NCBI GenBank assembly: GCA_028281765.1
Contig: JANQJF010000125.1
Location: 1 to 64,000, forward strand
Direction: 5' to 3'
Length of the DNA stretch: 64,000 nucleotides
From: Planctomycetota bacterium
GTDB lineage: Bacteria; Planctomycetota; UBA1135; UBA2386
The notes under the pieces were generated by a model. The model had not been told where the DNA came from, searched no databases, and worked only from the letters and a program-made list of their open reading frames with translations. A program made the translations under genes and the position numbers. Of this stretch, positions 9,552 through 17,258 are shown piece by piece (positions within the stretch are counted from its first letter, which is position 1; each line of letters starts with the position of its first letter).

Positions 9552-10873
9552 GGTTCCGCTCGCTCCGCGTGACGCTGCTGTTCTGGTATGCGCTGATCCT
9601 GGTCGGATCGATGGCGGTCCTTGGCACGACGCTGCACCGGCAGATGCGCTCGGTGCTGTATCACGAGGCCGACGCGCAGATCGCGGACTGGACGGATGCG
9701 CTGCGAGACGTCGTCACGCGCGATTCGTCGACGCTCGAGGCCGACGCGCGGGCGGCGTTGCCCGATGGCGTACGGTTTGCGGTGTTCGATGCGAGCGGCC
9801 GCGTGCGCGTGGCGTCGATTGGGTTCGAGCCGGGTACGCTGCCGACAGAGTCGACCGTGGTGACGCGGGACCATCATCGGTGGCGCGCCGAGCCGCTCGG
9901 GTCGGACGCCGGCTGGCTCGTCGTCGGACGCAGCGTGCGCGAAGAGAACCACGGCATTCGCCAGTTCCTGATCACGCTGCTTGCGACCGGAGCCGTCGTG
10001 ATCGTGGTCGCGCTCGGGGGCGGCTACCTGCTGCTGTCCCGGGTGCTTGCGCCGGCAGCCGAGATCGGGCGCACGGCGCGGCGGATCTCCGCGCACAATC
10101 TCAGCGAGCGCATCCCACTCGAGCGCGTGCCGACCGAACTGCGGGACGTCGCCGCTGCGCTCAACGAGTCGTTCCGTCGACTCGACGAAGCGTTCGAGGC
10201 GCAGACGGCGTTCACCGCGGACGCTTCGCACGAACTGCGCACGCCGCTGGCGATCCTGAGCACGCATCTCGAGCTCGCGGCGACGATCGAGCAGGACGCA
10301 GGGCAACACCGGGAGAGGCTCCGGGTCTGCCGAGACGCCGTGCAGCGGATGTCGGGCATGGTCGCGGGCCTGCTGACTCTGGCGCGCGCCGATTCCGGTC
10401 AGGTGCCGTTCGAGTCGAAGGAACTGGAGCTGCACGCGCTGGTCGAGGCTGAGATCGACGCGATGCAGCCGCTGGCGGATCGCGTCGGCGTTGAGCTCGA
10501 GTGCCGCGTCTCCCCGGTCGCGATGCGCGGCGATGCCGGCCGACTGCGTGAGGTCGTCAGCAACCTGCTGGACAACGCGATCCGGTATCTCGAAGACGGC
10601 GGACGAGTCATGGTCACGCTGGATCGCGAGGGGGCGGAGGCCGTGTTGCGCGTTGCGGACACGGGGGGCGGCGTCCCCGAGGAGCATCGAGAGCGCGTAT
10701 TCGAGCGCTTCTTCCGCGTCGATCCGGCGCGGTCGCGTGGTGGGACGGGACTGGGCTTGGCGATCGTGCGATGGATCGTCGAGGCGCACGGGGGCACGGT
10801 TGCGGTCGAGGGCGAAGCCGGCGTCGGGGCCGAGTTCGTCGTGCAGTTGCCACTCAATCGTGCTGTGCGCTGA
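9548..10873 (+). CDS. Two-component sensor histidine kinase
   Basis: This is an inner-membrane sensor kinase of the EnvZ/QseC type, 441 residues from a GTG that overlaps the regulator's stop codon. It has a first membrane segment at about 8-28 (LLFWYALILVGSMAVL), a short periplasmic domain of about 100 residues, a second membrane segment (LLATGAVVIVVALGGGYLLL) and a HAMP linker. The HisKA box is ADASHELRTPLAIL with phospho-acceptor His228. The ATPase domain has the N box (NLLDNAIRY), G1 (DTGGGVP), F box and G2 (GGTGLGLAIV). All catalytic boxes are intact. The small sensor domain has no recognisable ligand pocket. Confidence 0.94.
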   Translation: MRFRSLRVTLLFWYALILVGSMAVLGTTLHRQMRSVLYHEADAQIADWTDALRDVVTRDSSTLEADARAALPDGVRFAVFDASGRVRVASIGFEPGTLPTESTVVTRDHHRWRAEPLGSDAGWLVVGRSVREENHGIRQFLITLLATGAVVIVVALGGGYLLLSRVLAPAAEIGRTARRISAHNLSERIPLERVPTELRDVAAALNESFRRLDEAFEAQTAFTADASHELRTPLAILSTHLELAATIEQDAGQHRERLRVCRDAVQRMSGMVAGLLTLARADSGQVPFESKELELHALVEAEIDAMQPLADRVGVELECRVSPVAMRGDAGRLREVVSNLLDNAIRYLEDGGRVMVTLDREGAEAVLRVADTGGGVPEEHRERVFERFFRVDPARSRGGTGLGLAIVRWIVEAHGGTVAVEGEAGVGAEFVVQLPLNRAVR

Positions 10874-10911
10874 ATCGCCTCAGGCGCGGGCCGCGTTCAT
10901 GCCGACGTCGA

Positions 10912-11730
10912 TCACCGACCCGGATTCCTCTGCATCCTCGCGTCTTGCTCGCTGATCGTAACGCCACTCGGAACCTGTTTCGTGAACTTGCGGTCCTCGG
11001 GGCTCCGAGGATTCGACTTCAGCGCGGTGAGATATCGGTCGACCCAACGCCGACGCGACGAGTAGTCTCGCCGATTGAACCCGCGGACGAACTCGTCTCG
11101 CTGCCAGTCTTCGACCTTTCGGCGGTGATCGGCCGCGTCACGTAGAACTTGGTTCGTTTCGTAGGACAGCAGGACTACGGCGATTGCGGGCTCCCCGGCC
11201 TTCGAGCAGGGCACCGTCGTCTTCGCATGATCGGCCGGAGTTGCCATGCGGTTCGCATTCGCCTGGGTTACGACCGTGTAGTCACCACGTTGGATCGCGG
11301 CGACGGTTTCGAGCGCCAGCTCGCGTTGCAAGAGATGGTCCGCCTCCTCGAGCGCCTGTGTGGGGTCCGAGCGATCGATGTCTTCCTGCAATCGTCTGAG
11401 CCATTTCTCCCAATTCTGCGCGCTGCGCTCCGCGATCGACTTCAGTCGTTCGAGATCGTCGCCTTCGAGCGGTCCGAGCGACTCCGGATCCACTGCGTCT
11501 TGGAGTTGTGAGTCCGCGGGTGGGGCCCTTCGGCTTGCCGCCTCCGGCTCGACGATCGGATTGTCGCCGGATGCGACTTCGTGTCTCGACGATCGCGAAT
11601 CATCGGCGTCACCGAACGGCACCGCGTCGGCGCCGTTGTTCCAGGCGAGGGTGACGACGAGCACGACCCCGACGGCTCCGGCCAGCGCGGCGAGTCGAAT
11701 CCGACTCTTTCCTGCGGTCGTTGCACGCAT
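10912..11730 (-). CDS. Membrane-anchored protein of unknown function downstream of lysK
   Basis: No family is recognised. The protein (about 272 residues from the ATG at 11730; a TTG nine bases upstream is possible) has one N-terminal membrane segment (about 12-32, RLAALAGAVGVVLVVTLAW). A low-complexity acidic linker (GDADDSRSS... to SLGPLEGDDLERL) follows, then a helical Arg/Glu-rich region likely to be coiled (AQNWEKWLRRLQEDI, EEADHLLQRELALETV) and a basic C-terminus. It starts 22 bases after the lysK stop on the same strand with no obvious terminator between, so it may be the last gene of the lys operon. A role in that pathway is not implied by its sequence. Confidence 0.6.
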   Translation of the reverse strand: MRATTAGKSRIRLAALAGAVGVVLVVTLAWNNGADAVPFGDADDSRSSRHEVASGDNPIVEPEAASRRAPPADSQLQDAVDPESLGPLEGDDLERLKSIAERSAQNWEKWLRRLQEDIDRSDPTQALEEADHLLQRELALETVAAIQRGDYTVVTQANANRMATPADHAKTTVPCSKAGEPAIAVVLLSYETNQVLRDAADHRRKVEDWQRDEFVRGFNRRDYSSRRRWVDRYLTALKSNPRSPEDRKFTKQVPSGVTISEQDARMQRNPGR

Positions 11731-11752
11731 GACGCCCAAGGGTATTCCGCTC

Positions 11753-12805
11753 TCAGCTCGTGGTCAAACGCGCCTCGAGCACCTCCCGCAGCACCAAGAC
11801 CGCCCGCTCCACCTCCGAGATCGACACGTGCTCGTTCGGCGTGTGGTCGAGCAGGCTGTCGCCGGGACCGTAGGCCACGATCGGGCAACCCCACGCCGGG
11901 CCGAGGATGTTCATGTCCGACGTCCCGGTCTTGTTCTTGAAGCGCGGCTTGAGATTGCGACGCGTGAAGGCGCGGCCGAACTCGCGCGCCAGCGGGTCGG
12001 TGCGCGCGATGCGCCACGCCGGCTCGTGGCCGTAATCGCGCAGCGTCGCCGCGCCCGCCAGCTCTCGCAGCGTTCCGAGGAACGCGTCGGCGTCGAAGTC
12101 GAGCGGCAGGCGGAAACCCAGCACGGCCTCCACGCGATCCTGCAGTCCGTCACTCGACGTGCGGATCGACTGGAGCGACGGCATGAGCTGATCGAACAGT
12201 CGCTCGCGGCCGTCGTTGTGTTCGGTCGCGATGCGCTCGACGTGCTGCCAGAACTCGGCCGCGTGCTCGGCGACGGCGCGGTGCGGGCCGGCCCCGTGAC
12301 CGCAGTCTTGCACCAGTTCGTAGTCGAGTCGCAGGCAGCCCTTGTATCCCAGCGTCACCGCGTCCCATCCACTTGGCTCGCCGATGATGCACGCGTCGGG
12401 TGCCGGCAGGTGCGCCGCGTGCCGGGCGCCCTTCGACGTGTGGATCTCCTCTTCGACGGCGCCGATCACGACGAGCGTCGCGTCGTCAGGGATTTCGGCC
12501 TGCGCCGCCGCGAGCACGAATGTCGCGAGCGGACCCTTCGCGTCGACCGACCCGCGACCGTAGAGCAGGTCGCCCTCGATGCGCTTCGGCACGTCGCCGG
12601 GGACCGTGTCCATGTGGCCCAGCAGCACGATGCGCCGGCCGTCACCGCCGCCGCGAACGCCGACCGCGTTGCCGGCTTCGTCGACGTGCGCGTCGAAGCC
12701 GAGTTCGTTCATGCGCGCCGTCAGGTGCTCGGCGAGCTCGTGCTCGTGACGGGAGACGCTGTCGATCGACACGAGCTCCCACAGCAAAGTCTTGGCGTCG
12801 ATCAT
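11753..12805 (-). CDS. lysK: [LysW]-lysine/ornithine hydrolase (ArgE/LysK family)
   Basis: This is an M20-type metallohydrolase that releases the finished amino acid from the LysW carrier, the last step of the LysW pathway. Its 350 residues match the family length. Metal ligands are visible: His64 and Asp66 in LLGHMDTVPG, Asp88 in GRGSVDAKG, and the Glu pair at 118-120 in GAVEEEIHTSKGA. IIGEPSGWD and KNKTGTSDMN are typical of LysK rather than of acetylornithine ArgE. The ATG overlaps the lysJ stop by four bases (ATGA), so it is translationally coupled. Whether the product is lysine, ornithine or both cannot be fixed from this protein alone; the lysine-rich leader peptide upstream favours lysine. 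Confidence 0.9.
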   Translation of the reverse strand: MIDAKTLLWELVSIDSVSRHEHELAEHLTARMNELGFDAHVDEAGNAVGVRGGGDGRRIVLLGHMDTVPGDVPKRIEGDLLYGRGSVDAKGPLATFVLAAAQAEIPDDATLVVIGAVEEEIHTSKGARHAAHLPAPDACIIGEPSGWDAVTLGYKGCLRLDYELVQDCGHGAGPHRAVAEHAAEFWQHVERIATEHNDGRERLFDQLMPSLQSIRTSSDGLQDRVEAVLGFRLPLDFDADAFLGTLRELAGAATLRDYGHEPAWRIARTDPLAREFGRAFTRRNLKPRFKNKTGTSDMNILGPAWGCPIVAYGPGDSLLDHTPNEHVSISEVERAVLVLREVLEARLTTS

Positions 12806-13965
12806 GCGAGGGCTCCGAGTTCGGCGTCGATGGCATCGACGGCCTGTTCGAGTTCTTCTCGGGGAATCATCAGGGGTGGCAGCAGCCGGAGAACGGTCGG
12901 GCCGGCCGCGAGCGCGAGCACGCCGCGGGCGAAGAGGCCGCGCAGGATCGGCGCGACGCGCTGCTTGCACTCGATGCCGACCATCAGGCCGCGACCGCGC
13001 ACGCTGCGCACGTGCGGCGAGTCGAGCGACTGCAGGCGGTCGAGCAGCCACGCGCCGAGTTCTTCCGAACGTCGGACCAGTCCTTCGCTCTCGATCACGT
13101 CGAGCGTCGCGAGCGACGCCGCGCACGCGAGCGGGTTGCCGCCGAACGTCGAGCCGTGGCTGCCGCGCGGCAGCTCGCCGACCCGCGCGCCGATACCGAC
13201 TGCGCCCATCGGCACGCCGCCGGCGATCGCCTTGCCGAGGCACAGCAGATCGGGGCGCACGTCGTCGTGCTCGCAGGCGAACATCCGGCCGGTGCGGCCG
13301 AAGCCGGTCTGCACCTCGTCGACGATCATCAGCGAGCCGGTGCGGTCGCAAAGTTCGCGCACGCCGCGCAGGAACTCGCGGCTCGCCGGGTGCACGCCGC
13401 CTTCGCCCTGCACGATCTCGAGCATCACGCCCGCGGTGTCGCCGCCCACGGTTGCGGTCAATGCTTCGAGGTTGTCGTATGCGACATGCGCGAACTCGGG
13501 TACGAGCGGCGCGAACGGCTCGCGATACTTGCGGTCCGCGGTCGCCGACAGGGCTCCGAGCGTGCGGCCGTGAAAGCCCCGGCGCATCGCGACGAAGCCG
13601 GTGCGCCCGGTCGTGATCCGCGCGAACTTGAGCGCGGCCTCCGCTGCCTCGGTGCCGGAGTTGCACAGGAAGAAGCGGTCGATGCCTTCCGGTGTGATCG
13701 CGGCGAGGCGCGCGAGGAGCGTTGCCCGCTGGTCGTTGACGAACGTGGCCGGGCAGGTGGTGAGGCGCGCTGCTTGCTCGGCGATGGCCGAGGCGACACG
13801 CGGGTGCGCGTGCCCGACGTTCGCGACGCCGTGCCCGCTCGCGCAGTCGACGAAGCGCGTGCCGTCCTCGGTGAACAGCGCGGCGCCCTCGCCCCGCACG
13901 AACGCCACGTCACGCTGCGGCCACAGCCCGCTGCCGTGCTCGAGTTCTGTTGCGACGTGGCTCAT
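12802..13965 (-). CDS. lysJ: [LysW]-aminoadipate/glutamate semialdehyde aminotransferase (ArgD/LysJ family)
   Basis: This is a class III PLP aminotransferase of 387 residues that aminates the LysW-bound semialdehyde. SGTEAAEAALKFAR (103-116) binds cofactor phosphate, VDEVQTGFGRTG holds Asp216, and the Schiff-base lysine is Lys245 in LGKAIAGG. The C-terminal RLLPPLMIPREELEQAVD is the usual ArgD/LysJ ending. It overlaps lysZ upstream and lysK downstream by four bases each. Out of context it could be called acetylornithine aminotransferase; the neighbouring lysW, lysX and LysW-type kinase and reductase set the assignment. Confidence 0.9.
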   Translation of the reverse strand: MSHVATELEHGSGLWPQRDVAFVRGEGAALFTEDGTRFVDCASGHGVANVGHAHPRVASAIAEQAARLTTCPATFVNDQRATLLARLAAITPEGIDRFFLCNSGTEAAEAALKFARITTGRTGFVAMRRGFHGRTLGALSATADRKYREPFAPLVPEFAHVAYDNLEALTATVGGDTAGVMLEIVQGEGGVHPASREFLRGVRELCDRTGSLMIVDEVQTGFGRTGRMFACEHDDVRPDLLCLGKAIAGGVPMGAVGIGARVGELPRGSHGSTFGGNPLACAASLATLDVIESEGLVRRSEELGAWLLDRLQSLDSPHVRSVRGRGLMVGIECKQRVAPILRGLFARGVLALAAGPTVLRLLPPLMIPREELEQAVDAIDAELGALA

Positions 13966-14765
13966 TCGATGATCGTCCCTCGCCCTTCGAGGGCGGCGCG
14001 CACACAGCCGGCCGTCGTCGCCGAGCCGATGATCACGCGCTCGACGCCGCCGTCGAGCGCTTCCTTCGCGCCGAGCAGCTTGATCTTCATGCGGCCCTGC
14101 GCGTGCTCGATCGCGACCTCGAAGTCGTGCGCGTGCAGGCGCGGCACGAGCGACGACTCGTCGGGGAAGTCGCCGAGGAAGCCCGGCACGTTCGAGAGCA
14201 GGAGCAGCTGCTCCGCGCTGAGCGCGGCCGCCGTCGCAGCGGCTGCGCGGTCGCCGTCGACGTTGATCGCCTCGCCCTCGTGGCTGATCGCCGGGGGCGT
14301 GAGCACGGGGAGCGAACCACGCTCGAGCAGCATGTGCAGGAGGTCGGTGTTCACGTTCTCCACGACGCCGGTGTAGCCGTCGCGGAGGATCTTGGTCTTG
14401 CCGCCCTCGACGCTGCGGATCGCCTTCTTGCGCGAGCCCGACCAGATTCGGCCGTCCATGCCGGACAGGCCGACGGCGTCGACGCCGCGCTGCTGCAGCC
14501 GCTCGACGATGCCCTTGTTCTGCGAACCGCAGTAGACCATCTCGAACACCTCGAGCGTCGCGCGGTCCGTGTGTCGGCTCGTGAAGCCCGAGGGCGAAGT
14601 GACGAAGCGCTGCGGCACGCCGAGCGCTTCGGCGACTCGGTTGGTCTTGCTCGAGCCGCCGTGCACGAGCACGAGGCGAGTGCCGGATTGGACGAGCGCG
14701 GCGATGTCGTCGCACACGCTGTCGATGTCGATGCCTTCGGCGCCGCCGATCTTGCAGACGATCAT
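13962..14765 (-). CDS. lysZ: [LysW]-aminoadipate/glutamate kinase (ArgB/LysZ family)
   Basis: This amino-acid kinase of 267 residues phosphorylates the side-chain carboxylate of the LysW-attached substrate. The N-terminal KIGGAEG and VHGGSSKTN (residues about 39-47) are the phosphate-binding glycine segments. SGFTSRHTD, YCGSQNKGIVERLQQRG and SGMDGRIW follow the LysZ pattern rather than that of N-acetylglutamate kinase. NVDGDRAAAATAAAL and KIKLLGAKEALDGGV complete the ATP site. It lies 15 bases after lysY and overlaps lysJ by four bases. Substrate choice (aminoadipate or glutamate) is not resolved by residues I can safely interpret. Confidence 0.9.
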   Translation of the reverse strand: MIVCKIGGAEGIDIDSVCDDIAALVQSGTRLVLVHGGSSKTNRVAEALGVPQRFVTSPSGFTSRHTDRATLEVFEMVYCGSQNKGIVERLQQRGVDAVGLSGMDGRIWSGSRKKAIRSVEGGKTKILRDGYTGVVENVNTDLLHMLLERGSLPVLTPPAISHEGEAINVDGDRAAAATAAALSAEQLLLLSNVPGFLGDFPDESSLVPRLHAHDFEVAIEHAQGRMKIKLLGAKEALDGGVERVIIGSATTAGCVRAALEGRGTIIE

Positions 14766-14780
14766 GAGAGACTCTCCTTC

Positions 14781-15815
14781 TCAGATGGGATGCAGGCCCG
14801 GGAAGCCGAGGCCGGTTTGCTCATCGATGCCGAGCATCAGGTTGGCGGCCTGCACGGCCGATCCGGCGGCGCCCTTGACGAGGTTGTCGATCGCGCTGAT
14901 CACGACGAGGCGGCCGGTTCGCTCGTCTCGCGCGAAGCCGACGTCGCACCAGTTGCTGCCCGCGAGCAGCTTCGGGTCGGGGAAGCGGTGCAGGCCCTGC
15001 CGCTCCTTGACGAGGCGGACGAACGGCTCGCTGCCATAGAACTCGCGGTAGAGGCGCCAGACGTCCTTCTCTTCCATGTCCTCGGTGAGCGTGACGTGCG
15101 CGGTGCACAGCACGCCGCGCACGAGCTCGATCGCTGTCACCGAGAAGTGCAGCTCGAACTCGCCGAGCTCCTGCAGGACTTCGGCCTGGTGTCGGTGACC
15201 AACCGGCGCGAACGAGCGCACCGCGCCTGCGCGCTCGGGATGGTGGCTCGACGCGGACGCCGCGGCGCCGCCTTCGGACGACCCGACCTTGAGGTCGCAC
15301 ACCGCGCGCTCGATCAGACCGCTCTTCGCCAGGGGCATGAGCGCGAGGATCGTCGCCGTCGCGTTGCAACCGACGCCGCTCGCGAGCGTGGCTTCGCGGA
15401 GTTCGTCGCGGTGCAGCTCCGGCAACCCGTACGTGAACCGCTCGAGCCAGCTCGCGTTCGCGTGGTCGCCGCCGTACCAGCTGCGGTAGGCGTCGGCCGA
15501 GCGGAGCCGGAAGTCCGCCGAGAGGTCGACGATGTGTTCGGCCTTGCCGCGCCACTCCTCGATCGACTCCGCGGCGACGCCATGCGGCTGCGCGAGGAAC
15601 AGCACGTCGCACGGCTCGACCATGTCGGGCGTCGTGAACTTCAGAGTCGTTCGTCCACGCAGGTTCGGGTGCGCCGAGTGCACGAACTTGCCGGCCTTCG
15701 CGCGGGACGTGATCTGCGTGACGTCGATCTGCGGGTGGTCGACGAGCAGGCGGAGCAGCTCGCCGCCGGTGTATCCCGATCCACCGACGATGCTGGCGCG
15801 GAACTGGTCAGCCAT
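14781..15815 (-). CDS. lysY: [LysW]-aminoadipate/glutamate 6/5-phosphate reductase (ArgC/LysY family)
   Basis: This NADPH-dependent reductase of 344 residues turns the LysW-bound acyl phosphate into a semialdehyde. The Rossmann motif GGSGYTGGELLRLL is at 11-24, and the catalytic Cys150 sits in SGVGCNATATILAL. The HPNLRG segment at about 49-54 and SSHHPERAG near 195 are characteristic of LysY-type ArgC proteins. The late AIDNLVKGAAGSAVQAANLM is the conserved C-terminal helix. The start overlaps the lysX stop by eight bases, and lysZ follows after 15 bases. Confidence 0.92.
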   Translation of the reverse strand: MADQFRASIVGGSGYTGGELLRLLVDHPQIDVTQITSRAKAGKFVHSAHPNLRGRTTLKFTTPDMVEPCDVLFLAQPHGVAAESIEEWRGKAEHIVDLSADFRLRSADAYRSWYGGDHANASWLERFTYGLPELHRDELREATLASGVGCNATATILALMPLAKSGLIERAVCDLKVGSSEGGAAASASSHHPERAGAVRSFAPVGHRHQAEVLQELGEFELHFSVTAIELVRGVLCTAHVTLTEDMEEKDVWRLYREFYGSEPFVRLVKERQGLHRFPDPKLLAGSNWCDVGFARDERTGRLVVISAIDNLVKGAAGSAVQAANLMLGIDEQTGLGFPGLHPI

Positions 15816-16707
15816 GCGCCGCTCCCGTCAGGCCGCTCGCGACCGTCTGTTCGCCGCGGCCGACCGCGATCAGGTAGTCGACGATCGCCGCAGGGATGTC
15901 GACGCCGGTCGGCGCGATCGAGTTCTTGAACTCCATCGTGTAGTTCACCTCGTTGATCAGCAGCTCGCCGTCCTGAGTCTCGAGAAGGTCGACCGCGAGG
16001 ATGCCGCCGCCGACTGCGTTGGCAGCCGCCACGGACACCCGTTCGAACTCCGGCGTGACGACGAAGTTCGACGTCTCGGCGCCCCGCGCGGTGTTCGTGA
16101 TCCAGTGCTCGGACGTGCGTGCGATCGCGCAGATGCAACGGTCGCCGGCGACGAACGCGCGCAGGTCGCGGCCGGGCTTCTCGATGTACTCCTGCACGTA
16201 GAAGATCGAGTGGTGGTAGGTGCCGAGCGTCGCCTTGTGCTCGAGGATCGCCTCGGCCGAGTCGCGGTCGTTGACCCGGGCGAGCAGGCGGCCCCACGAG
16301 CCGACCGCGGGCTTCAGAACGGCCGGGTAGCCGATCTCCTCGATGGCCTCGAGTGCGGCCTCTGGAGTGAACGCGACGCGTGCGCGTGGCACGGGCAGCC
16401 CGTGTTCGAGCAGCGCGAGGTTGGTCGCGACCTTGTCGCCGCAGACCTCCGCGAGGCGGCTCGGGTTCACGCAGGGCACGCCCCAGGACTCGAGCACGCG
16501 CAGCATCGTGGACGCCCTGCTGTGGCTGATGCACCGCTCGAGCAGGACGTCGAAGTCCCATTCGCTCGGCCTGCCGCCCGGTTCGAGCGGCATGCGGAGG
16601 TTCTCGACGTGGATCCGCTCGATGCCGAGTCCGCGCTTCTCGAGTTCCGCGAACAGCAGCTTCTCCTCGAGCCGAATGCGCGCGTGAAGGACGCCGATGC
16701 GCATCAT
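15808..16707 (-). CDS. lysX: LysW ligase: alpha-aminoadipate/glutamate--LysW ligase (RimK-like ATP-grasp)
   Basis: This 299-residue ATP-grasp enzyme joins the alpha-amino group of the substrate amino acid to the C-terminal glutamate of LysW, so that the carrier protects the amine during later steps. ATP-grasp segments are GYPAVLKPAVGSWGRL (127-142), VQEYIEKPGRDLRAFV (171-186) and the metal-binding INEVNYTMEFKNS (251-263). The NEVN-x-TMEFKN box is typical of LysX. The start is ATG 16707, overlapping the lysW stop as ATGA; a second ATG follows immediately. It sits between lysW and lysY, the classical order. ArgX (glutamate-specific) versus LysX cannot be decided with confidence from the motif alone. 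Confidence 0.92.
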   Translation of the reverse strand: MMRIGVLHARIRLEEKLLFAELEKRGLGIERIHVENLRMPLEPGGRPSEWDFDVLLERCISHSRASTMLRVLESWGVPCVNPSRLAEVCGDKVATNLALLEHGLPVPRARVAFTPEAALEAIEEIGYPAVLKPAVGSWGRLLARVNDRDSAEAILEHKATLGTYHHSIFYVQEYIEKPGRDLRAFVAGDRCICAIARTSEHWITNTARGAETSNFVVTPEFERVSVAAANAVGGGILAVDLLETQDGELLINEVNYTMEFKNSIAPTGVDIPAAIVDYLIAVGRGEQTVASGLTGAAHG

Positions 16708-16880
16708 TCGCCCCAGTCTTCCTCGACCTCGGGGGCGAGTTCGAGCGTGAGCGGGTTGAGCGACGTGACTTCGAGTTCCGCACCGCAATCGCCGCACGGG
16801 ACGATCTCGTTGGCGGTGACGTCGGCTTCGATGGCGACTTCGGCGCCGCATTCAGGACAGGTAGCGGTCGTGGTGATCAT
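16704..16880 (-). CDS. lysW: LysW amino-group carrier protein
   Basis: This is a 58-residue acidic carrier protein, easily missed by length-filtered gene calling. It starts MITTTATCPECGAEV, has two zinc-binding Cys pairs (Cys8/Cys11 and Cys29/Cys32 in CPEC and CGDC), and ends in EEDWGE, the hallmark EDWGE tail whose terminal glutamate carries the growing amino acid. The body is rich in Glu and Asp, giving the surface recognised by LysX, LysY, LysZ, LysJ and LysK. It is the first gene of the operon, and its stop overlaps the lysX start. No strong Shine-Dalgarno sequence precedes the ATG. A strong terminator hairpin ends only 24 bases upstream, so expression must depend on readthrough. Confidence 0.95.
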   Translation of the reverse strand: MITTTATCPECGAEVAIEADVTANEIVPCGDCGAELEVTSLNPLTLELAPEVEEDWGE

Positions 16881-16904
16881 GAGATTCGTGGTTTGAGTGA
16901 TGAC

Positions 16905-16948
16905 AAAAAGAAACCGGCCGCCGAGACCCTCTTGGGTTCGGCGGCCGG
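16905..16948 (-). terminator. Intrinsic terminator (attenuator) in the lysW leader
   Basis: Read on the minus strand, CCGGCCGCCGA (16948-16938) pairs perfectly with TCGGCGGCCGG (16924-16914), and an inner ACCC/GGGT adds four pairs with one bulged C. The stem is followed at once by TTTCTTTTT (16913-16905). It lies between the leader peptide and lysW, and no other minus-strand gene ends here because the next gene upstream is divergent. It can therefore only act on lysW leader transcripts. On the plus strand no T-tract follows the stem. Confidence 0.85.
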
Positions 16949-16988
16949 CTGGTAGTCCTTGCCTACAGCAGTCCGTTAGCCCGAACCC
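16934..16988 (-). promoter_or_regulatory. Candidate antiterminator stem competing with the lysW terminator
   Basis: On the minus strand GGGTTCGG (16988-16981), at the end of the leader peptide gene, is exactly complementary over eight bases to CCGAACCC (16941-16934), which is the inner part of the terminator's 5' arm. The two structures exclude each other. A ribosome stalled at the early Lys codons would leave GGGTTCGG free to pair and block termination. One that reaches the stop codon at 16978-16976 would cover it and let the terminator form. This is read from complementarity only; no energy calculation was done. Confidence 0.6.
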
Positions 16989-17035
16989 GGAGGTCCTTTG
17001 GCTTTGACGGCTTTGGCTTTGTTGACGAACTGCAT
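16976..17035 (-). CDS. Lysine-rich leader peptide of the lysW operon
   Basis: A 19-codon open frame reads MQFVNKAKAVKAKGPPGSG and stops at TAA. Four of the 19 codons are Lys, all AAA, within eight codons of one another, and there is no Arg. It precedes an antiterminator/terminator pair in front of a LysW-type biosynthetic operon, the position expected for a leader peptide that senses charged lysyl-tRNA. No convincing Shine-Dalgarno sequence is visible, and a different frame through the same bases also encodes several Lys codons, so the exact reading frame is the weakest point. If real, it also indicates that the operon's end product is lysine rather than arginine. Confidence 0.55.
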   Translation of the reverse strand: MQFVNKAKAVKAKGPPGSG

Positions 17036-17050
17036 GTCGGTTGGGGACAG

Positions 17051-17079
17051 GAGATACTCGGAATGACCGACGGGGTCAA
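17051..17079 (-). promoter_or_regulatory. Possible sigma-70-type promoter for the lysW leader
   Basis: On the minus strand TTGACC (17079-17074) is followed after 17 bases by TATCTC (17056-17051). The -35 box matches five of six consensus bases; the -10 box matches only three. Transcription would begin near 17044, leaving about nine bases before the leader ATG, which is unusually short. The plus-strand FG-GAP gene starts about 200 bases away in the other direction. Confidence 0.3.
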
Positions 17080-17258
17080 GAGCAGCAACACGGTTTCCGT
17101 CGGTGGGTGCGGGACTACGAGTGAAGGGAATGTTTGCCTACCCCGTCGCATTCGATCGTTTCGCGTGCTCTCGCGCATGACGCGAACGCGACCGTCTTCG
17201 ATCGACGTGTTCGCGATTCCGTAGACTTTCCGCCCCGTTCCCGACGCTCACGACCACC

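Noticed and set aside
16963..17178. A 71-codon frame across the lys leader (also rich in Lys codons).
   Set aside because: It runs through the candidate promoter, has no homology-like features and reads out of frame with the short leader peptide. It is kept in mind only as an alternative frame for the Lys codons.
16881..17258. A lysine riboswitch (L box) or T-box in front of lysW.
   Set aside because: The leader is too short between promoter and terminator for the L-box core, and I see neither its conserved junction words nor a T-box sequence. The peptide-leader model explains the visible parts better.
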